This document shows, piece by piece, positions 9,518-19,159 of a stretch of 64,000 nt of DNA; position 1 is the stretch's first letter, and each line of letters begins with the position of its first letter. The notes below the pieces were generated by a model, which saw only the letters and a program-made list of their open reading frames with translations, did no database searches and was not told the origin of the DNA. Both the position numbers and the translations under genes were made by a program. Source of the DNA: an uncultured Bacteroides sp. (lineage in GTDB: Bacteria > Bacteroidota > Bacteroidia > Bacteroidales > Bacteroidaceae); contig NZ_OY782186.1 of assembly GCF_963677685.1 (NCBI RefSeq), positions 2,790,001 to 2,854,000 on the forward strand, read 5' to 3'.

Positions 9518-12500
9518 TTATAAAGTGACATTAACTCCAATAGTAGCTTGTCTCATCATTGGATAAGACATGCTTCCTCCTCTCTCAGGATCGTAGCTTC
9601 CAAGATGACTGAATGTGAAATAATTCTTGAAAGTAGAGTAAAAGCGAACAGTAGAGAAAGGGGTATTCCCCAATAAAGTTTTGGGAAGAGTATACCCTAG
9701 TGTAATATCTCTGATCTTAAAGAATGAACCATCTCTATAATAAAGTGTACTCATGTATTGAGAATTAGCATTTTTGTTGCTATCAGGGCGAGGATGAGAA
9801 TTTGTAGGATTAGTCGGGGTCCAATAATCAACTTTTGCTGTATTCTCTATGGCATTGATTTTATAATTTCCATCAGCTTCACTCTGAATGGTTTGTCCAA
9901 CTCTGGCATACAAGAAAAAAGAAAAATCAAAATTCTTATATGAAAAATGGTTACTCATGCTTCCTGTCCATTTAGGACGTGTAGTGCCAACTATTGTACG
10001 GTCAGAATCTGTAATACCTTTTACTCCGTCAAGGTCTTTCACTTTTATATCACCCGGTTTTTGTCCGTATTCCGCTGCCTCACTTTCCTCATCAAGCTGC
10101 CATATACCAATCTTCTTATAGTCATAAAAAACAGAAGTAGCTTCACCTACAAACCAATTATTTACCAAATCTCTGCTATCTCCACTAGCCAACGCCCTAA
10201 TCTCCTCTTTGTTTGCGTAAAAAGAGAGATCAGTAGTCCAGTTAAAACCTGTAGGTTTAACACTTTTAATATTAACCGTACTCAGAGATATTTCAATTCC
10301 TCTATTTCTCGTTTTTCCTACATTCTCCCACACAGAAGTAAATCCACTGGTAACAGGAATGCTCTTTTGCATTAATAAGTCAGAAGTATTAGATTGGTAA
10401 AGTTCTATTGACCCCGATATCCTATTATTGAAAAAGCCGTAATCAATAGCAAAGTTATAAGTCGCAGTAGTTTCCCAAGTCAAATCCGGGTTTTTAATTT
10501 TACTCATATAATACCCCGACGCCAAAACATCTCCAAAAGAATAAACAGAAGAAGACAAGCCGCCCATGGTAGCATAAGGATCAATAGCACTATTACCAGC
10601 AATACCCCAACTTGCGCGTATCTTCAAGTTAGAAAGATTCTTAAAATCTTTCAAGAAACTTTCTTGATTGATACGCCATGCTAAAGCCACAGAAGGAAAA
10701 TAGCCCCATTTTTTACCCTTTGCCAGTACAGAACTTCCATCTGCACGAAGAGATGCAGTCAATAAATATTTATCCATTAAGCGATAATTTACCCTGCCAA
10801 AAAAAGAAGCCATATTACTCTTCTCATAATTGCTGCCAATAATAATGTTTGCAGTATTCGAATTCAAATCAGAAAATCCATTCAAGGCAGAAACCTGACC
10901 TTCTCCTGATCCTGTATGAGATTCTGACATATTCTCCATTAAAGAAAAACCGCCCATTAGGTCAAAACTGTGAATTCCCAATGTTTTCGTATAGTTCAAT
11001 ACGTTCTCAAAAGTATAGTTTTGGACAGTTGTATTGATTATTTCAGAATGCGACCTTTGCCCTCCACCATTGATAGAGTATTGACCATAATAAAGTCCTC
11101 TCCGATAATCCTGCATATCCGCACCAAATGTGGAACGAAAAGTTAGATTTTTTATAATCTCCCAATTCAAATAAGCTGACCCAAAGAACCTCTTACTGAT
11201 AGTATTATTGATATAATTATCCTTGATCTCATCTACTAATGGAGACAAGTTTGAATTATCTGCCGGATATACTTTAACAGAGCCATCTTCATTGTAAATA
11301 TCTCCCCAAGGATACATTTTATTTGCTACATTCAAAGGGTCCTGTCTTTGATTACCATCTTTATAAGTATATATAACACTAGCTCCGACTTTCAAATTAC
11401 TAAGAATATTTGTTTCTAAACCCAATTTAGCATTATAACGACGAAGATTGTCCTTTTTCAACAATCCTTTTTCATCATACATGCCTAATGAAAAGTTATA
11501 AGTATTACTGTCATTACCTCCGGTAACCCCTACCTCATAATTCTGCAAAGAACCATTATGAATACACTGCTTTTGCCAATCAACAAATTTATTAGCGTTG
11601 ATATACGATAAATCATTGGAAGAGAAAATAGCTTGTTCATCCGTGATACCATTGGTTTTATATGCTTCTTTACGGAATGCTACAAATTCTTGACCATTCA
11701 TGATATCGGCAGTAGAACCTGTTGATTGTATTCCACCATATACATTAGCATATACTTTTGGTTTACCGGCTTTTCCTTTTTTAGTTGTGATTAAGATTAC
11801 TCCATTGGCACCACGAGTACCATAAATGGCCGTTGAAGAAGCATCTTTCAAAACTTCAATAGATTCTACATCCGAAGGATTAATATCCACTGTCGTCCCA
11901 TAAGTGATACCGTCTACCAAAATAAGAGGGCCATTAGATGCATTCAGAGATCTATTCCCACGCAAAGTAAAACTCAGAGAAGAACCTGCTTGTCCACTCT
12001 GCTTAGTCATATCTAAACCGGAGATCTTACCTTGCAAAGATTCCATCAAATTGCTTACGGGAGTAGCAGTGATATCCGACTTTTTCATTGAAGAAACAGA
12101 ACCGGTTAAATCACTTTTTTTAACTGCTCCATATCCGATAACAACCACTTCATCCAAGCTCTTTACATCAGGGAGTAACTTCACATTTATAACAGTTGAA
12201 GTTACTTTAACTTCTTTAGAAACATAACCTATATATGAGAATATTAGTTTAGCACCGATAGGCGCTTCTAAAGCAAAATCGCCGTTTAAACTTGTAATAG
12301 TTCCCGATGTACTTCCTTCCAATTTCACCGTAACTCCGATCAATGGTTCACCTCGTTCATCGAGGACAAGACCTTTGATTTTTTTTTCTTCCTGCTGAAG
12401 ATCACGAACCTTACCACTCTTTTTCATCAACATGATGCTTGAGCCTTCCATGGCATAAACAACATTTGTATTTTCAAAAGTCTTATTCAGAACAACGGCT

Positions 12501-12787
12501 ACAGGCTGCTCAGAAGCTTGAATAGATACTTTTTTATCAAGATTTACATCATCTTTACTATACACAAACAAATAATCAGTTTGGTGTTCAATCTCTTCTA
12601 TGACCTGTAAGGTCGAAATCTTTTCTGCATGAATAGACACTTTTGCAGTCTGAGACCTTACCACAGATGCAAAAGCACCCGAAATAAAAAATAATGAGAA
12701 TAGGCAAAAGACTTTCATAATCCGGAATATATGCTTTAATATTAGATTATTAGGAACAAGGTTTTCACAATACGAATTATTTTTCAT
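9518..12787 (-). CDS. SusC/RagA TonB-linked outer membrane transporter with STN domain
   Basis: TonB-dependent receptor of 1089 aa that imports glycan fragments across the outer membrane. After the signal region (about 24-45) comes an STN/secretin-TonB domain (about 50-115, VSIHAEKISTLQVIEEIE), then a carboxypeptidase-regulatory-like domain (GLVLDERGEPLIGVTVKLEG), then plug (EVVVIGYGAVKKSDLTGS; LVDGITYG) and a C-terminal beta-barrel ending in NVTL. The N-terminal STN domain is the hallmark of SusC proteins that signal to a FecR anti-sigma, and fecR and sigma genes lie directly upstream. The start matches the family pattern MKNN...ILKHIFRIMKVF; an internal ATG at residue 24 is an alternative. 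Confidence 0.97.
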   Translation of the reverse strand: MKNNSYCENLVPNNLILKHIFRIMKVFCLFSLFFISGAFASVVRSQTAKVSIHAEKISTLQVIEEIEHQTDYLFVYSKDDVNLDKKVSIQASEQPVAVVLNKTFENTNVVYAMEGSSIMLMKKSGKVRDLQQEEKKIKGLVLDERGEPLIGVTVKLEGSTSGTITSLNGDFALEAPIGAKLIFSYIGYVSKEVKVTSTVINVKLLPDVKSLDEVVVIGYGAVKKSDLTGSVSSMKKSDITATPVSNLMESLQGKISGLDMTKQSGQAGSSLSFTLRGNRSLNASNGPLILVDGITYGTTVDINPSDVESIEVLKDASSTAIYGTRGANGVILITTKKGKAGKPKVYANVYGGIQSTGSTADIMNGQEFVAFRKEAYKTNGITDEQAIFSSNDLSYINANKFVDWQKQCIHNGSLQNYEVGVTGGNDSNTYNFSLGMYDEKGLLKKDNLRRYNAKLGLETNILSNLKVGASVIYTYKDGNQRQDPLNVANKMYPWGDIYNEDGSVKVYPADNSNLSPLVDEIKDNYINNTISKRFFGSAYLNWEIIKNLTFRSTFGADMQDYRRGLYYGQYSINGGGQRSHSEIINTTVQNYTFENVLNYTKTLGIHSFDLMGGFSLMENMSESHTGSGEGQVSALNGFSDLNSNTANIIIGSNYEKSNMASFFGRVNYRLMDKYLLTASLRADGSSVLAKGKKWGYFPSVALAWRINQESFLKDFKNLSNLKIRASWGIAGNSAIDPYATMGGLSSSVYSFGDVLASGYYMSKIKNPDLTWETTATYNFAIDYGFFNNRISGSIELYQSNTSDLLMQKSIPVTSGFTSVWENVGKTRNRGIEISLSTVNIKSVKPTGFNWTTDLSFYANKEEIRALASGDSRDLVNNWFVGEATSVFYDYKKIGIWQLDEESEAAEYGQKPGDIKVKDLDGVKGITDSDRTIVGTTRPKWTGSMSNHFSYKNFDFSFFLYARVGQTIQSEADGNYKINAIENTAKVDYWTPTNPTNSHPRPDSNKNANSQYMSTLYYRDGSFFKIRDITLGYTLPKTLLGNTPFSTVRFYSTFKNYFTFSHLGSYDPERGGSMSYPMMRQATIGVNVTL

Positions 12788-12849
12788 ATCTTTAATGTGT
12801 TTTTTATTAATACTTAGATTTTGAGATAAAAGTCTGGTATTGAGTTCTT

Positions 12850-12882
12850 TAAGCCGGGTAGTGTTGCCGCACTTCCGGCTTA
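12850..12882. other. Strong hairpin between fecR and susC
   Basis: An 8-bp perfect stem (TAAGCCGG at 12850-12857 and CCGGCTTA at 12875-12882) encloses a second stem (AGTG/CACT). It is markedly GC-rich for this region. It lies in the 157-bp gap upstream of susC, 63 bp before its start. With no T run on either side it does not look like a plain terminator. It could be an attenuator, a processing/stability hairpin or part of the sigma-dependent promoter region. Confidence 0.5.
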
Positions 12883-12944
12883 TCTTCTTTAATTAAGGTT
12901 ATGTTTTCATAGGCTGATTCTTCATTTAAATTAAACTTTGGGTT

Positions 12945-13883
12945 TCATATAATTGTGATAATATTTTCTTCTTCGTCCTTTATATATTTAAAGCGATGTT
13001 TGAGTTGTAATACTTTTAAAACATGTTCAACTCCCTCTTTCATTCTAAATTTTCCTGTATAGCGATTATTAAGCAATGCATTATTCTTTACTATAATAGT
13101 AACATCATAATAAATCTCCATTTTCTTTATAATGTCAGCAACTGATTCATTATTAAAACAAATCAGTCCTTTACGCCACAAAAAATGATCAAAATATTTG
13201 ATATCTTCTTCATATAACTTTCCATTTTGAGAATAGATTTTTCTATTAGGAGACAATTTGTATACTACAGAATGAGGAGTAACAACCTGCACAGCGCCCC
13301 TTATTAAAGAGGTCTCAAAAAAGCCACTTTGTTGATAAGCCATTACATTAAATTCTGTACCTACTACTCGAATATCATATTGTTTGGTATGGACAATAAA
13401 AGGTTTTTTCTCATTTTTAGTTACTGAAAAATAGCCTTCACCATCTAATACTACATCGCGGCTTCTTCCATTAAAATTTGTCGGATATGTCAATTTTGAT
13501 TTTGCATTAAGCCAAACTTTAGTACCATCTGCCAAAGTTAGTTCAGCCCTCTGCCCTTCGGGAGTATACACACTTTGAAGTTCATCATTTGAAGAAAAAT
13601 GAAGTAATTGAAAAACGCCAAAAGCTAATGCAAAAACAGCGACTAATTTCAAAGCTTCTCTATATATAATATTCATCCTATTTTTAGATGAAGAAAGCTT
13701 TAATGGCTTTTCCTCATTAGCCGCATCGTTCCAAAGCTGAATATCATATATTTTTCGCAAAGCCATATATTCACGTCTATTCTCCTGAGAAGCATTTATC
13801 CAACGAATCACTTTCATTTTTTCATCATCAGAAGCATCACCACAAATATACTTTTGCAATAAATTGATCATAGTGTTTTTCAT
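12945..13883 (-). CDS. FecR family anti-sigma factor
   Basis: Inner-membrane anti-sigma protein (312 aa) relaying the state of the STN-bearing SusC to the ECF sigma factor. It has an N-terminal cytoplasmic sigma-binding part (LLQKYICGDASDDEKMKVIRW region), one membrane helix at about 76-96, a periplasmic FecR domain (YTPEGQRAELTLADGTKVWL to GTEFNVMAY) and a C-terminal DUF4974-type segment (DIIKKMEIYYDVTI; YTGKFRMKEGVEHVL). It lies between sigma (58 bp upstream) and susC (157 bp downstream), the standard order of Bacteroides ECF-sigma/anti-sigma polysaccharide loci. Confidence 0.95.
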   Translation of the reverse strand: MKNTMINLLQKYICGDASDDEKMKVIRWINASQENRREYMALRKIYDIQLWNDAANEEKPLKLSSSKNRMNIIYREALKLVAVFALAFGVFQLLHFSSNDELQSVYTPEGQRAELTLADGTKVWLNAKSKLTYPTNFNGRSRDVVLDGEGYFSVTKNEKKPFIVHTKQYDIRVVGTEFNVMAYQQSGFFETSLIRGAVQVVTPHSVVYKLSPNRKIYSQNGKLYEEDIKYFDHFLWRKGLICFNNESVADIIKKMEIYYDVTIIVKNNALLNNRYTGKFRMKEGVEHVLKVLQLKHRFKYIKDEEENIITII

Positions 13884-13941
13884 TTTAAAAGGCCATTTTA
13901 ATAAGCCCTACTTATTAATAACGATTCAAAGAAAGAGAACC

Positions 13942-14508
13942 CTAAATAAAAAAAAGAAAAAATAATAAAGAAGGGAAATAATCTTTCAGATTAGTACGTA
14001 ATAGTTTCAATGCTTGAGTCATGTGATATTCTACAGACTTAACAGAAATATTCAACATTTTAGCGATTTCTTTATTTGATTTATCCGAGTAACGGCTCAG
14101 TTCAAATATAAGCCTAGTACGTTCGGGAAGCGAAGCTAGGGTTTGAGCGAGAATTTCCTGCACTTCAGCAGAGAGTAATTCTGTTGGTTCGCAAGCTTCT
14201 AAACTAGAAACCCTAATTTCCAAATCTTGCTTATAAATATCAGCAATCTGCTTAAAAGCTTCACTCTTTACCAATTCATGTTTCAAATAATCTAATGAAC
14301 GATTTTTAAGCATAGTCAATAGCAATGGTTCGAAGTTGTCTACAGGTTTTTCTTTTAAAATGTCCCATAGTTTAATTAAAACATCTGATACAATATCTTC
14401 AGCAACCATCTCGTCGTGCACATAAGATTTCGTAAACAAGAATGATTTCTTATAATAATAAGAATAAAGAGAGCTAAAATTATTTAGTAATATGTTTTCC
14501 ACTAGCAT
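13942..14508 (-). CDS. ECF RNA polymerase sigma factor (RpoE/FecI-like)
   Basis: ECF sigma-70 factor expected to activate the susC/susD genes when FecR releases it. Region 2 is seen in MVAEDIVSDVLIKLWDIL and region 4 in LPERTRLIFELSRYSDKSNK followed by EIAKMLNISVKSVEYHM. The open frame extends to an ATG at 14604 (220 aa), but I chose the ATG at 14508 (188 aa), because family members begin about here (MLVENILLNNFSSLY) and the extra 32 residues look unrelated. A TAGTTTTG sequence at 14528-14521 resembles a -7 element but is only about 13 bp from this ATG and lacks a spaced -33, so it is weak support. Confidence 0.92.
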   Translation of the reverse strand: MLVENILLNNFSSLYSYYYKKSFLFTKSYVHDEMVAEDIVSDVLIKLWDILKEKPVDNFEPLLLTMLKNRSLDYLKHELVKSEAFKQIADIYKQDLEIRVSSLEACEPTELLSAEVQEILAQTLASLPERTRLIFELSRYSDKSNKEIAKMLNISVKSVEYHMTQALKLLRTNLKDYFPSLLFFLFFI

Positions 14509-14807
14509 TTTTCTATAACACAAAACTAATATATATTTTTTAAAATGCGAATTAGGGTCAAAGATGAATTTTAATTTCATTAAAACATTACCCAATACTA
14601 ACAAATCTCAATCGAAATAGGAGATCTTATCAAGTATTCTGTATTTTAATAAAAGAGTAAACATAATAGAAAATATTCTCAGGATAAATAAAGAAAATAT
14701 ATAGAATCAAAACGCCTATATAATGAAACAAAAAACTATAATTATCTAAAGTCCTGTCGAATCAAAAAGATTTCAAAAGTATATATTTATAAACATACCC
14801 TGTAGAA

Positions 14808-14864
14808 ATAAAAAAGAACTCAAAATGCTTTCATCTAAGATTGATATAACATTTTGAGTTCTTT
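14808..14864 (-). terminator. Rho-independent terminator of panB-MFS operon
   Basis: Perfect 15-bp inverted repeat (14813-14827 and 14850-14864) with a 22-nt loop, 19 bp past the MFS stop. Read on the minus strand the stem is followed by a T-rich tract. It also insulates the sigma gene region to the left. Confidence 0.8.
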
Positions 14865-14882
14865 CAAAATACAATAACTCAA

Positions 14883-16067
14883 TTAGCGTATTCTTTTTTT
14901 AATAAAATAAGGATAAGCCACTAACAAGAAAAAAGCTAATGCCATCAGTGAAGACAACAGGCTAATCCGGTAAAGTAAAGTTGGAGAATCACTTATGTAT
15001 ACATTAAAATAACAAGCTGCTGCCACACCCAATGCAATACCCAATTCCCAACCTAATAAGTGAGTAGTATTTGCCGTACTACGCTGACAATGCTGAGAAA
15101 GCCTCACCATCATTAATAAAAATTCAGGAGTAGACAACCCTAAGCCAATACCTAATAGTATTGCAGCTGGTACAATACGCGTATTCTCATCTGGTAATAT
15201 TAGCAATAGAAGAGCTAGCGAAATCACAACCAGACCAGATCCTATTTGTAAACGCATATTCTCCTTTTTCACTAACAATCTCATCAAAACAACCGAGCAG
15301 AAAAAAGCAGAAGCCACAATTGCAAAAAAAGGTATCCCCGTATCCATTAAAGTTATATTGCGATAAAAATGAGGAATAAGAGGAATGAGCACGCCCGGAA
15401 CGAAAGCAATAAGAAGCATATTGATCATAGGTATCCATCCACGTATTAGAAGAAAACGATCTGAAGAGCAAATTTTCGTTCCGATAGGCGCACGAAAAGG
15501 CACATAAAGCATAGAAAGAAAAAAAATACCCAGTCCTCCAACTCCTACCGAAATATAAATAGCCGTCTCAAAACCTTTAAGCATAAAAACAGCAACACCG
15601 CCAGCTATACCAATCATCATCCCCAAACGGGAAGTCCAACCAAAAAATATATTGCTCACACTCCTACGATTAGGATTAGTTAAATCGATAGCAAGTGTTA
15701 TGCCAGAGCTAGTTGCAATGCCAAAAGCCATACCATGTACAACACAAAGCAATAAAAACTCACTAATAGATTCAGCTAAAATACAGCCCACAGTAGCCGC
15801 CAACATTAAAGCAAAAGAGAGTATATAAACATACTTTCGCTTATATACATCTACCAAATAGCTATAAAAAGGTCCCACAATAAACATTCCTGCCGTTAAA
15901 AACAGGAAAAGAGTCCCCGTAAGAGCTAATGAAGCACCTAAGCGATGGGAAATAACTCCAGGAAGTACTGGAAGTAACATATATCGGGATACAAACAATA
16001 AAAAATTACCCAGACAAATCTGAAGATAGTTTGTGGATAATAATCTGCTAGTATTGCTCTTTCTCAT
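14883..16067 (-). CDS. MFS transporter
   Basis: Major facilitator superfamily permease of 394 aa with about 12 hydrophobic helices. The loop after helix 2 carries a degenerate MFS motif ([12 protein letters not shown]). Its start overlaps the end of panB by 20 bp (16048-16067), so the two are translationally linked in one operon. That linkage could hint at a pantoate- or pantothenate-related substrate, but nothing in the sequence defines what it carries; drug or metabolite efflux is equally possible. Confidence 0.88.
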   Translation of the reverse strand: MRKSNTSRLLSTNYLQICLGNFLLFVSRYMLLPVLPGVISHRLGASLALTGTLFLFLTAGMFIVGPFYSYLVDVYKRKYVYILSFALMLAATVGCILAESISEFLLLCVVHGMAFGIATSSGITLAIDLTNPNRRSVSNIFFGWTSRLGMMIGIAGGVAVFMLKGFETAIYISVGVGGLGIFFLSMLYVPFRAPIGTKICSSDRFLLIRGWIPMINMLLIAFVPGVLIPLIPHFYRNITLMDTGIPFFAIVASAFFCSVVLMRLLVKKENMRLQIGSGLVVISLALLLLILPDENTRIVPAAILLGIGLGLSTPEFLLMMVRLSQHCQRSTANTTHLLGWELGIALGVAAACYFNVYISDSPTLLYRISLLSSLMALAFFLLVAYPYFIKKRIR

Positions 16068-16869
16068 TAGGGAAATCCGAACTTTTTACGTCTGTTACAT
16101 ATTGGTGAATCGCATTAGTCATAATTGTATGCAAATCTGCATAACGCCGCAAAAAACGAGGACTAAATTCCTGGCTCATACCTAGCATATCTTGAACAAC
16201 CAACACCTGTCCATCAACATGCCCTCCGGCACCAATACCGATTACAGGAATAGTAAGCTCTTTAGCTACGCGTTCAGCTAAGATTGCTGGAATTTTCTCC
16301 AATACCAAGCCAAAACAACCTGCTTCTTCAAGCAGATGTGCATCACGAAGCAATTTTTCAGCCTCAGCTTCATCTTTAGCACGTACTGTATAAGTTCCGT
16401 ATTTATTAATTGATTGTGGCATTAATCCCAAATGTCCCATAACAGGAATTCCTGCACTAAGAATACGCTTTACTGTTTCAATAACTTCTTCTCCGCCTTC
16501 CAATTTCAAAGCATCAGCATGACTTTCTTTCATGATACGGATAGCAGAAGCCAATCCTTCCTTCGAATTTCCCTGATAAGTACCGAAAGGCATATCAACT
16601 ATCACCATTGCACGATTTACAGCACGAACAACAGATTTTCCATGATAAATCATCTGATCAAGCGTTATAGGGAGAGTCGTCACATTACCGGCCATCACAT
16701 TAGAGGCGGAGTCGCCTACCAAAATCACGTCAATTCCTGCACCATCCACTATTTTTGCCATCGTATAATCATACGAAGTAAGCATTGATATTTTTTCGCC
16801 TCTTTCTTTCATTTCGATCAGGCGATGAGTAGTCACTTTCCTAGAATCATCTGATATATAACCAGCCAT
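16048..16869 (-). CDS. panB: 3-methyl-2-oxobutanoate hydroxymethyltransferase PanB
   Basis: Cytosolic enzyme of 273 aa that transfers a hydroxymethyl group from methylene-THF to ketoisovalerate, the first committed step of pantothenate/CoA synthesis. Family motifs are complete: [65 protein letters not shown] and [18 protein letters not shown]. Length is normal. It is the first gene of a two-gene unit with an MFS transporter, behind a TAACTTTGC -7 element. Confidence 0.97.
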   Translation of the reverse strand: MAGYISDDSRKVTTHRLIEMKERGEKISMLTSYDYTMAKIVDGAGIDVILVGDSASNVMAGNVTTLPITLDQMIYHGKSVVRAVNRAMVIVDMPFGTYQGNSKEGLASAIRIMKESHADALKLEGGEEVIETVKRILSAGIPVMGHLGLMPQSINKYGTYTVRAKDEAEAEKLLRDAHLLEEAGCFGLVLEKIPAILAERVAKELTIPVIGIGAGGHVDGQVLVVQDMLGMSQEFSPRFLRRYADLHTIMTNAIHQYVTDVKSSDFPNEKEQY

Positions 16870-16900
16870 AACATTATAAATTAATTAATATAAAATCGCG

Positions 16901-16909
16901 GCAAAGTTA
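16901..16909 (-). promoter_or_regulatory. Bacteroidetes -7 promoter element for panB
   Basis: TAACTTTGC on the minus strand matches TAnnTTTGY exactly and lies 31 bp before the panB ATG. A -33 TTTG at the expected distance is not evident. Confidence 0.55.
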
Positions 16910-16972
16910 TAGTATTCACTTTTAAGAAAGAAATTTTTCTCTCCTAAAAGCGAATATATTTATTCTAACCAA

Positions 16973-18262
16973 CTAATCTTCTTTAGGTCTGGATCGAAAA
17001 ATAAAGCGTACAGATTGATCATAGGTAAGATAATTCCATATCCAATTAATAAGAATCATTAGTTTATTTTTAACTCCCAAAATAGAGCGAAGGTGCACAA
17101 GCAACCATACCATCCAAGCAAAAAAGCCACTCAGTCTTAGTTTTTTAAGATCTGCCACTCCTTTATTTCTTCCTATCGTTGCAAGCGTTCCTTTATTTAC
17201 ATATTCAAAAGCTATCGGAGATTGTCCCTTAAGCATCCGTTTAAGGTTATCAGCCAACAATTCCCCTTGTTGTATAGCTACCGGAGCAACTTGCGGATGT
17301 CCTTTAGGATAGTTTGCTTCCGTCTGTAAAGCAATGTCTCCAATCACAAAAACATTCTGAGTTCCTTTAAGTAAGTTAATTTTATCCACTATCAAACGCC
17401 CCCCCCTTCCTATTGATTCAGACGGAATATTTTCAAAATGTTCCGCAGTAACACCACTAACCCATATTAATGTTTTTGTAGGAATAGTGCGCCCGTCGCT
17501 CAACACAGCACAGCCACTCTCATAATTTTCCACATGACGTTCAAGAGTTATTTCTACTCCCATATCGGTAAGATATTTCAATGCATTAGCCGATGCCTCT
17601 TCAGACATCGCAGCTAGTAACCGATGGGAACCTTCAACCAAGTGTATATTAAACTCATCATCCCCCAAATCCGGATAATCTTTAGGAATGATGTACTTTC
17701 TCATTTCAGAGATAGCACCGGCTATTTCAACTCCAGTAGCTCCTCCACCAACAATAACAACATTAAGTAAAGCCTTTCTCTCTTGAGAGTCTGTCGTATC
17801 CATAGCCCGTTCAAGATGAAGCAACAAGGTATTTCTCAAAGTCAGTGCTTCTTCTACGCTCTTCATAGGCAAAGAAGCCTGACGCAACGTTTCATTTCCA
17901 AAAAAGTTGGTAGTGGTTCCCGCCGCAATAACTAGATAATCATACTTTACATTACCTGAGTTTGTTTCTACCTCATTATTTTCAAATAAAACACTTTTTA
18001 CTTGAGCCATTCTAAAATAGAAATTTCTCTTTTTTCGAAAATTCTTCCTAAAAGGAAAAGAAATAGAGCTAGGTTCTAATCCCGCCGAAGCAACTTGATA
18101 TAAAAGAGGTTGAAATTGATGATAGTTATGCTTATCAAGAAGTACAACTTGAAATTCACCGTTACATAGTTTATCTGCAAGAGCCAACCCACCAAAACCT
18201 CCACCTATGATGACTACTCTTTTTTTATCTGTATTTGGTATCTTAATGTCCATATTGATCAT
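16973..18262 (-). CDS. ndh: Type II NADH dehydrogenase (NDH-2)
   Basis: FAD-dependent NADH:quinone oxidoreductase (429 aa), peripheral on the inner membrane and non-proton-pumping. The first dinucleotide fold is VVIIGGGFGGLALADKL, followed by YHQFQPLLYQVASAGLEP typical of NDH-2. The second fold is VVIVGGGATGVEIAGAI, and the FAD-contact motif is VFVIGDIA. The C-terminal third ends with an amphipathic/hydrophobic stretch (about 378-400) consistent with membrane attachment. A second in-frame ATG at 18253 (MDIKIPN) is as likely a start as the one given. It is monocistronic, with 102 bp between it and panB and 119 bp to the HAD gene. Confidence 0.93.
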   Translation of the reverse strand: MINMDIKIPNTDKKRVVIIGGGFGGLALADKLCNGEFQVVLLDKHNYHQFQPLLYQVASAGLEPSSISFPFRKNFRKKRNFYFRMAQVKSVLFENNEVETNSGNVKYDYLVIAAGTTTNFFGNETLRQASLPMKSVEEALTLRNTLLLHLERAMDTTDSQERKALLNVVIVGGGATGVEIAGAISEMRKYIIPKDYPDLGDDEFNIHLVEGSHRLLAAMSEEASANALKYLTDMGVEITLERHVENYESGCAVLSDGRTIPTKTLIWVSGVTAEHFENIPSESIGRGGRLIVDKINLLKGTQNVFVIGDIALQTEANYPKGHPQVAPVAIQQGELLADNLKRMLKGQSPIAFEYVNKGTLATIGRNKGVADLKKLRLSGFFAWMVWLLVHLRSILGVKNKLMILINWIWNYLTYDQSVRFIFRSRPKED

Positions 18263-18381
18263 ATATTAAGAATTTATGACATAGTAAGATAACAGCTACT
18301 ATAAACTTCTTGTTCAGCTAATTAACACTTTACGGTAATGCTTTCTCATTCATTCACGTTTCTATAAACATGCACGATTAC

Positions 18382-19038
18382 TTATTCCGCAATGCAATTA
18401 ACTTTTAGTAATTTTTCGAAAGTCATTTCTTCAAAATCATCAATAACCATATGAGCTTTATCTACCACTTCGTCATGCGAATTAGTTGTAGCTAAAGCAA
18501 CAACTCTTGCACCGGAAGCGATACCGGCAGCCAAACCATGAAATGAATCCTCAAAAACAAAAGTATTCTTTGGTAAAGCATCAAATAGTTGCATACCTAA
18601 CAGAAAGCATTCAGGATCCGGCTTAGAATGATTAAATAAGTCTGCAGTAATAATCTTATCAAAGTGGCTCTGCAAATCAGGATGTACGCGATATACGTTT
18701 TGCATTTTCTTTTGATTGGAACTGGTAACTATCGCCATCTTCACTCCATGCCTACGTAAATCGTCTAAGAAAGTAACCAATCCGGGGATATACTGATAAG
18801 ACATATTCTGTTCATAAAGATCAAGGTCTACTCTGATTTGATGTTGTACATCCTCCATACCTGCAAAATATTTTTCATAAATCTGACCCAGTGTTTGTCC
18901 TTTTATCAACTTACCAAATTTTTCAATAGCAAGATATTTACGACCTTGTTCATCCCAGAAAATTGTATATTGTCCTTCAGTATCCATTATCACTCCGTCA
19001 AAATCAAACAAAGCAACTAACGTATTTGTCTTATTCAT
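18382..19038 (-). CDS. HAD family phosphatase (beta-phosphoglucomutase-like)
   Basis: Cytosolic HAD hydrolase of subfamily IA (218 aa). Motif I is ALFDFDGVIMDTEG, motif II VTSSNQKKM, the motif III lysine lies in HSKPDPECF and motif IV in VFEDSFHGLAAG. The cap region and length fit the beta-phosphoglucomutase/sugar-phosphate phosphatase group; the substrate cannot be assigned. The frame opens at 19089, but the ATG at 19038 places the catalytic FDFD motif at the usual distance from the N-terminus and was chosen. Divergent from the MATE gene. Confidence 0.9.
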   Translation of the reverse strand: MNKTNTLVALFDFDGVIMDTEGQYTIFWDEQGRKYLAIEKFGKLIKGQTLGQIYEKYFAGMEDVQHQIRVDLDLYEQNMSYQYIPGLVTFLDDLRRHGVKMAIVTSSNQKKMQNVYRVHPDLQSHFDKIITADLFNHSKPDPECFLLGMQLFDALPKNTFVFEDSFHGLAAGIASGARVVALATTNSHDEVVDKAHMVIDDFEEMTFEKLLKVNCIAE

Positions 19039-19125
19039 AAATAATATTCTCCATTTTTCTTCTAAATATATTCCATAAAAGAGGCTCAAAGTTCCGAATA
19101 ATCATTGAAAAAGACAAATATTTAT

Positions 19126-19134
19126 TACCTTTGC
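19126..19134 (+). promoter_or_regulatory. -7 promoter element for the MATE gene
   Basis: TACCTTTGC matches TAnnTTTGY exactly; an ATTG at 19104-19107 could be an imperfect -33 with 18 bp between them. Transcription would start near 19140, only about 5 nt before the first ATG (19145), which favours the ATG at 19160 as the real start. Confidence 0.65.
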
Positions 19135-19159
19135 TCCAATATAAATGTACTTTAAACAC

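Noticed and set aside
14521..14528. TAGTTTTG as the promoter of the ECF sigma gene
   Set aside because: No -33 at the right distance and only 13 bp from the chosen ATG; could be chance in AT-rich DNA.
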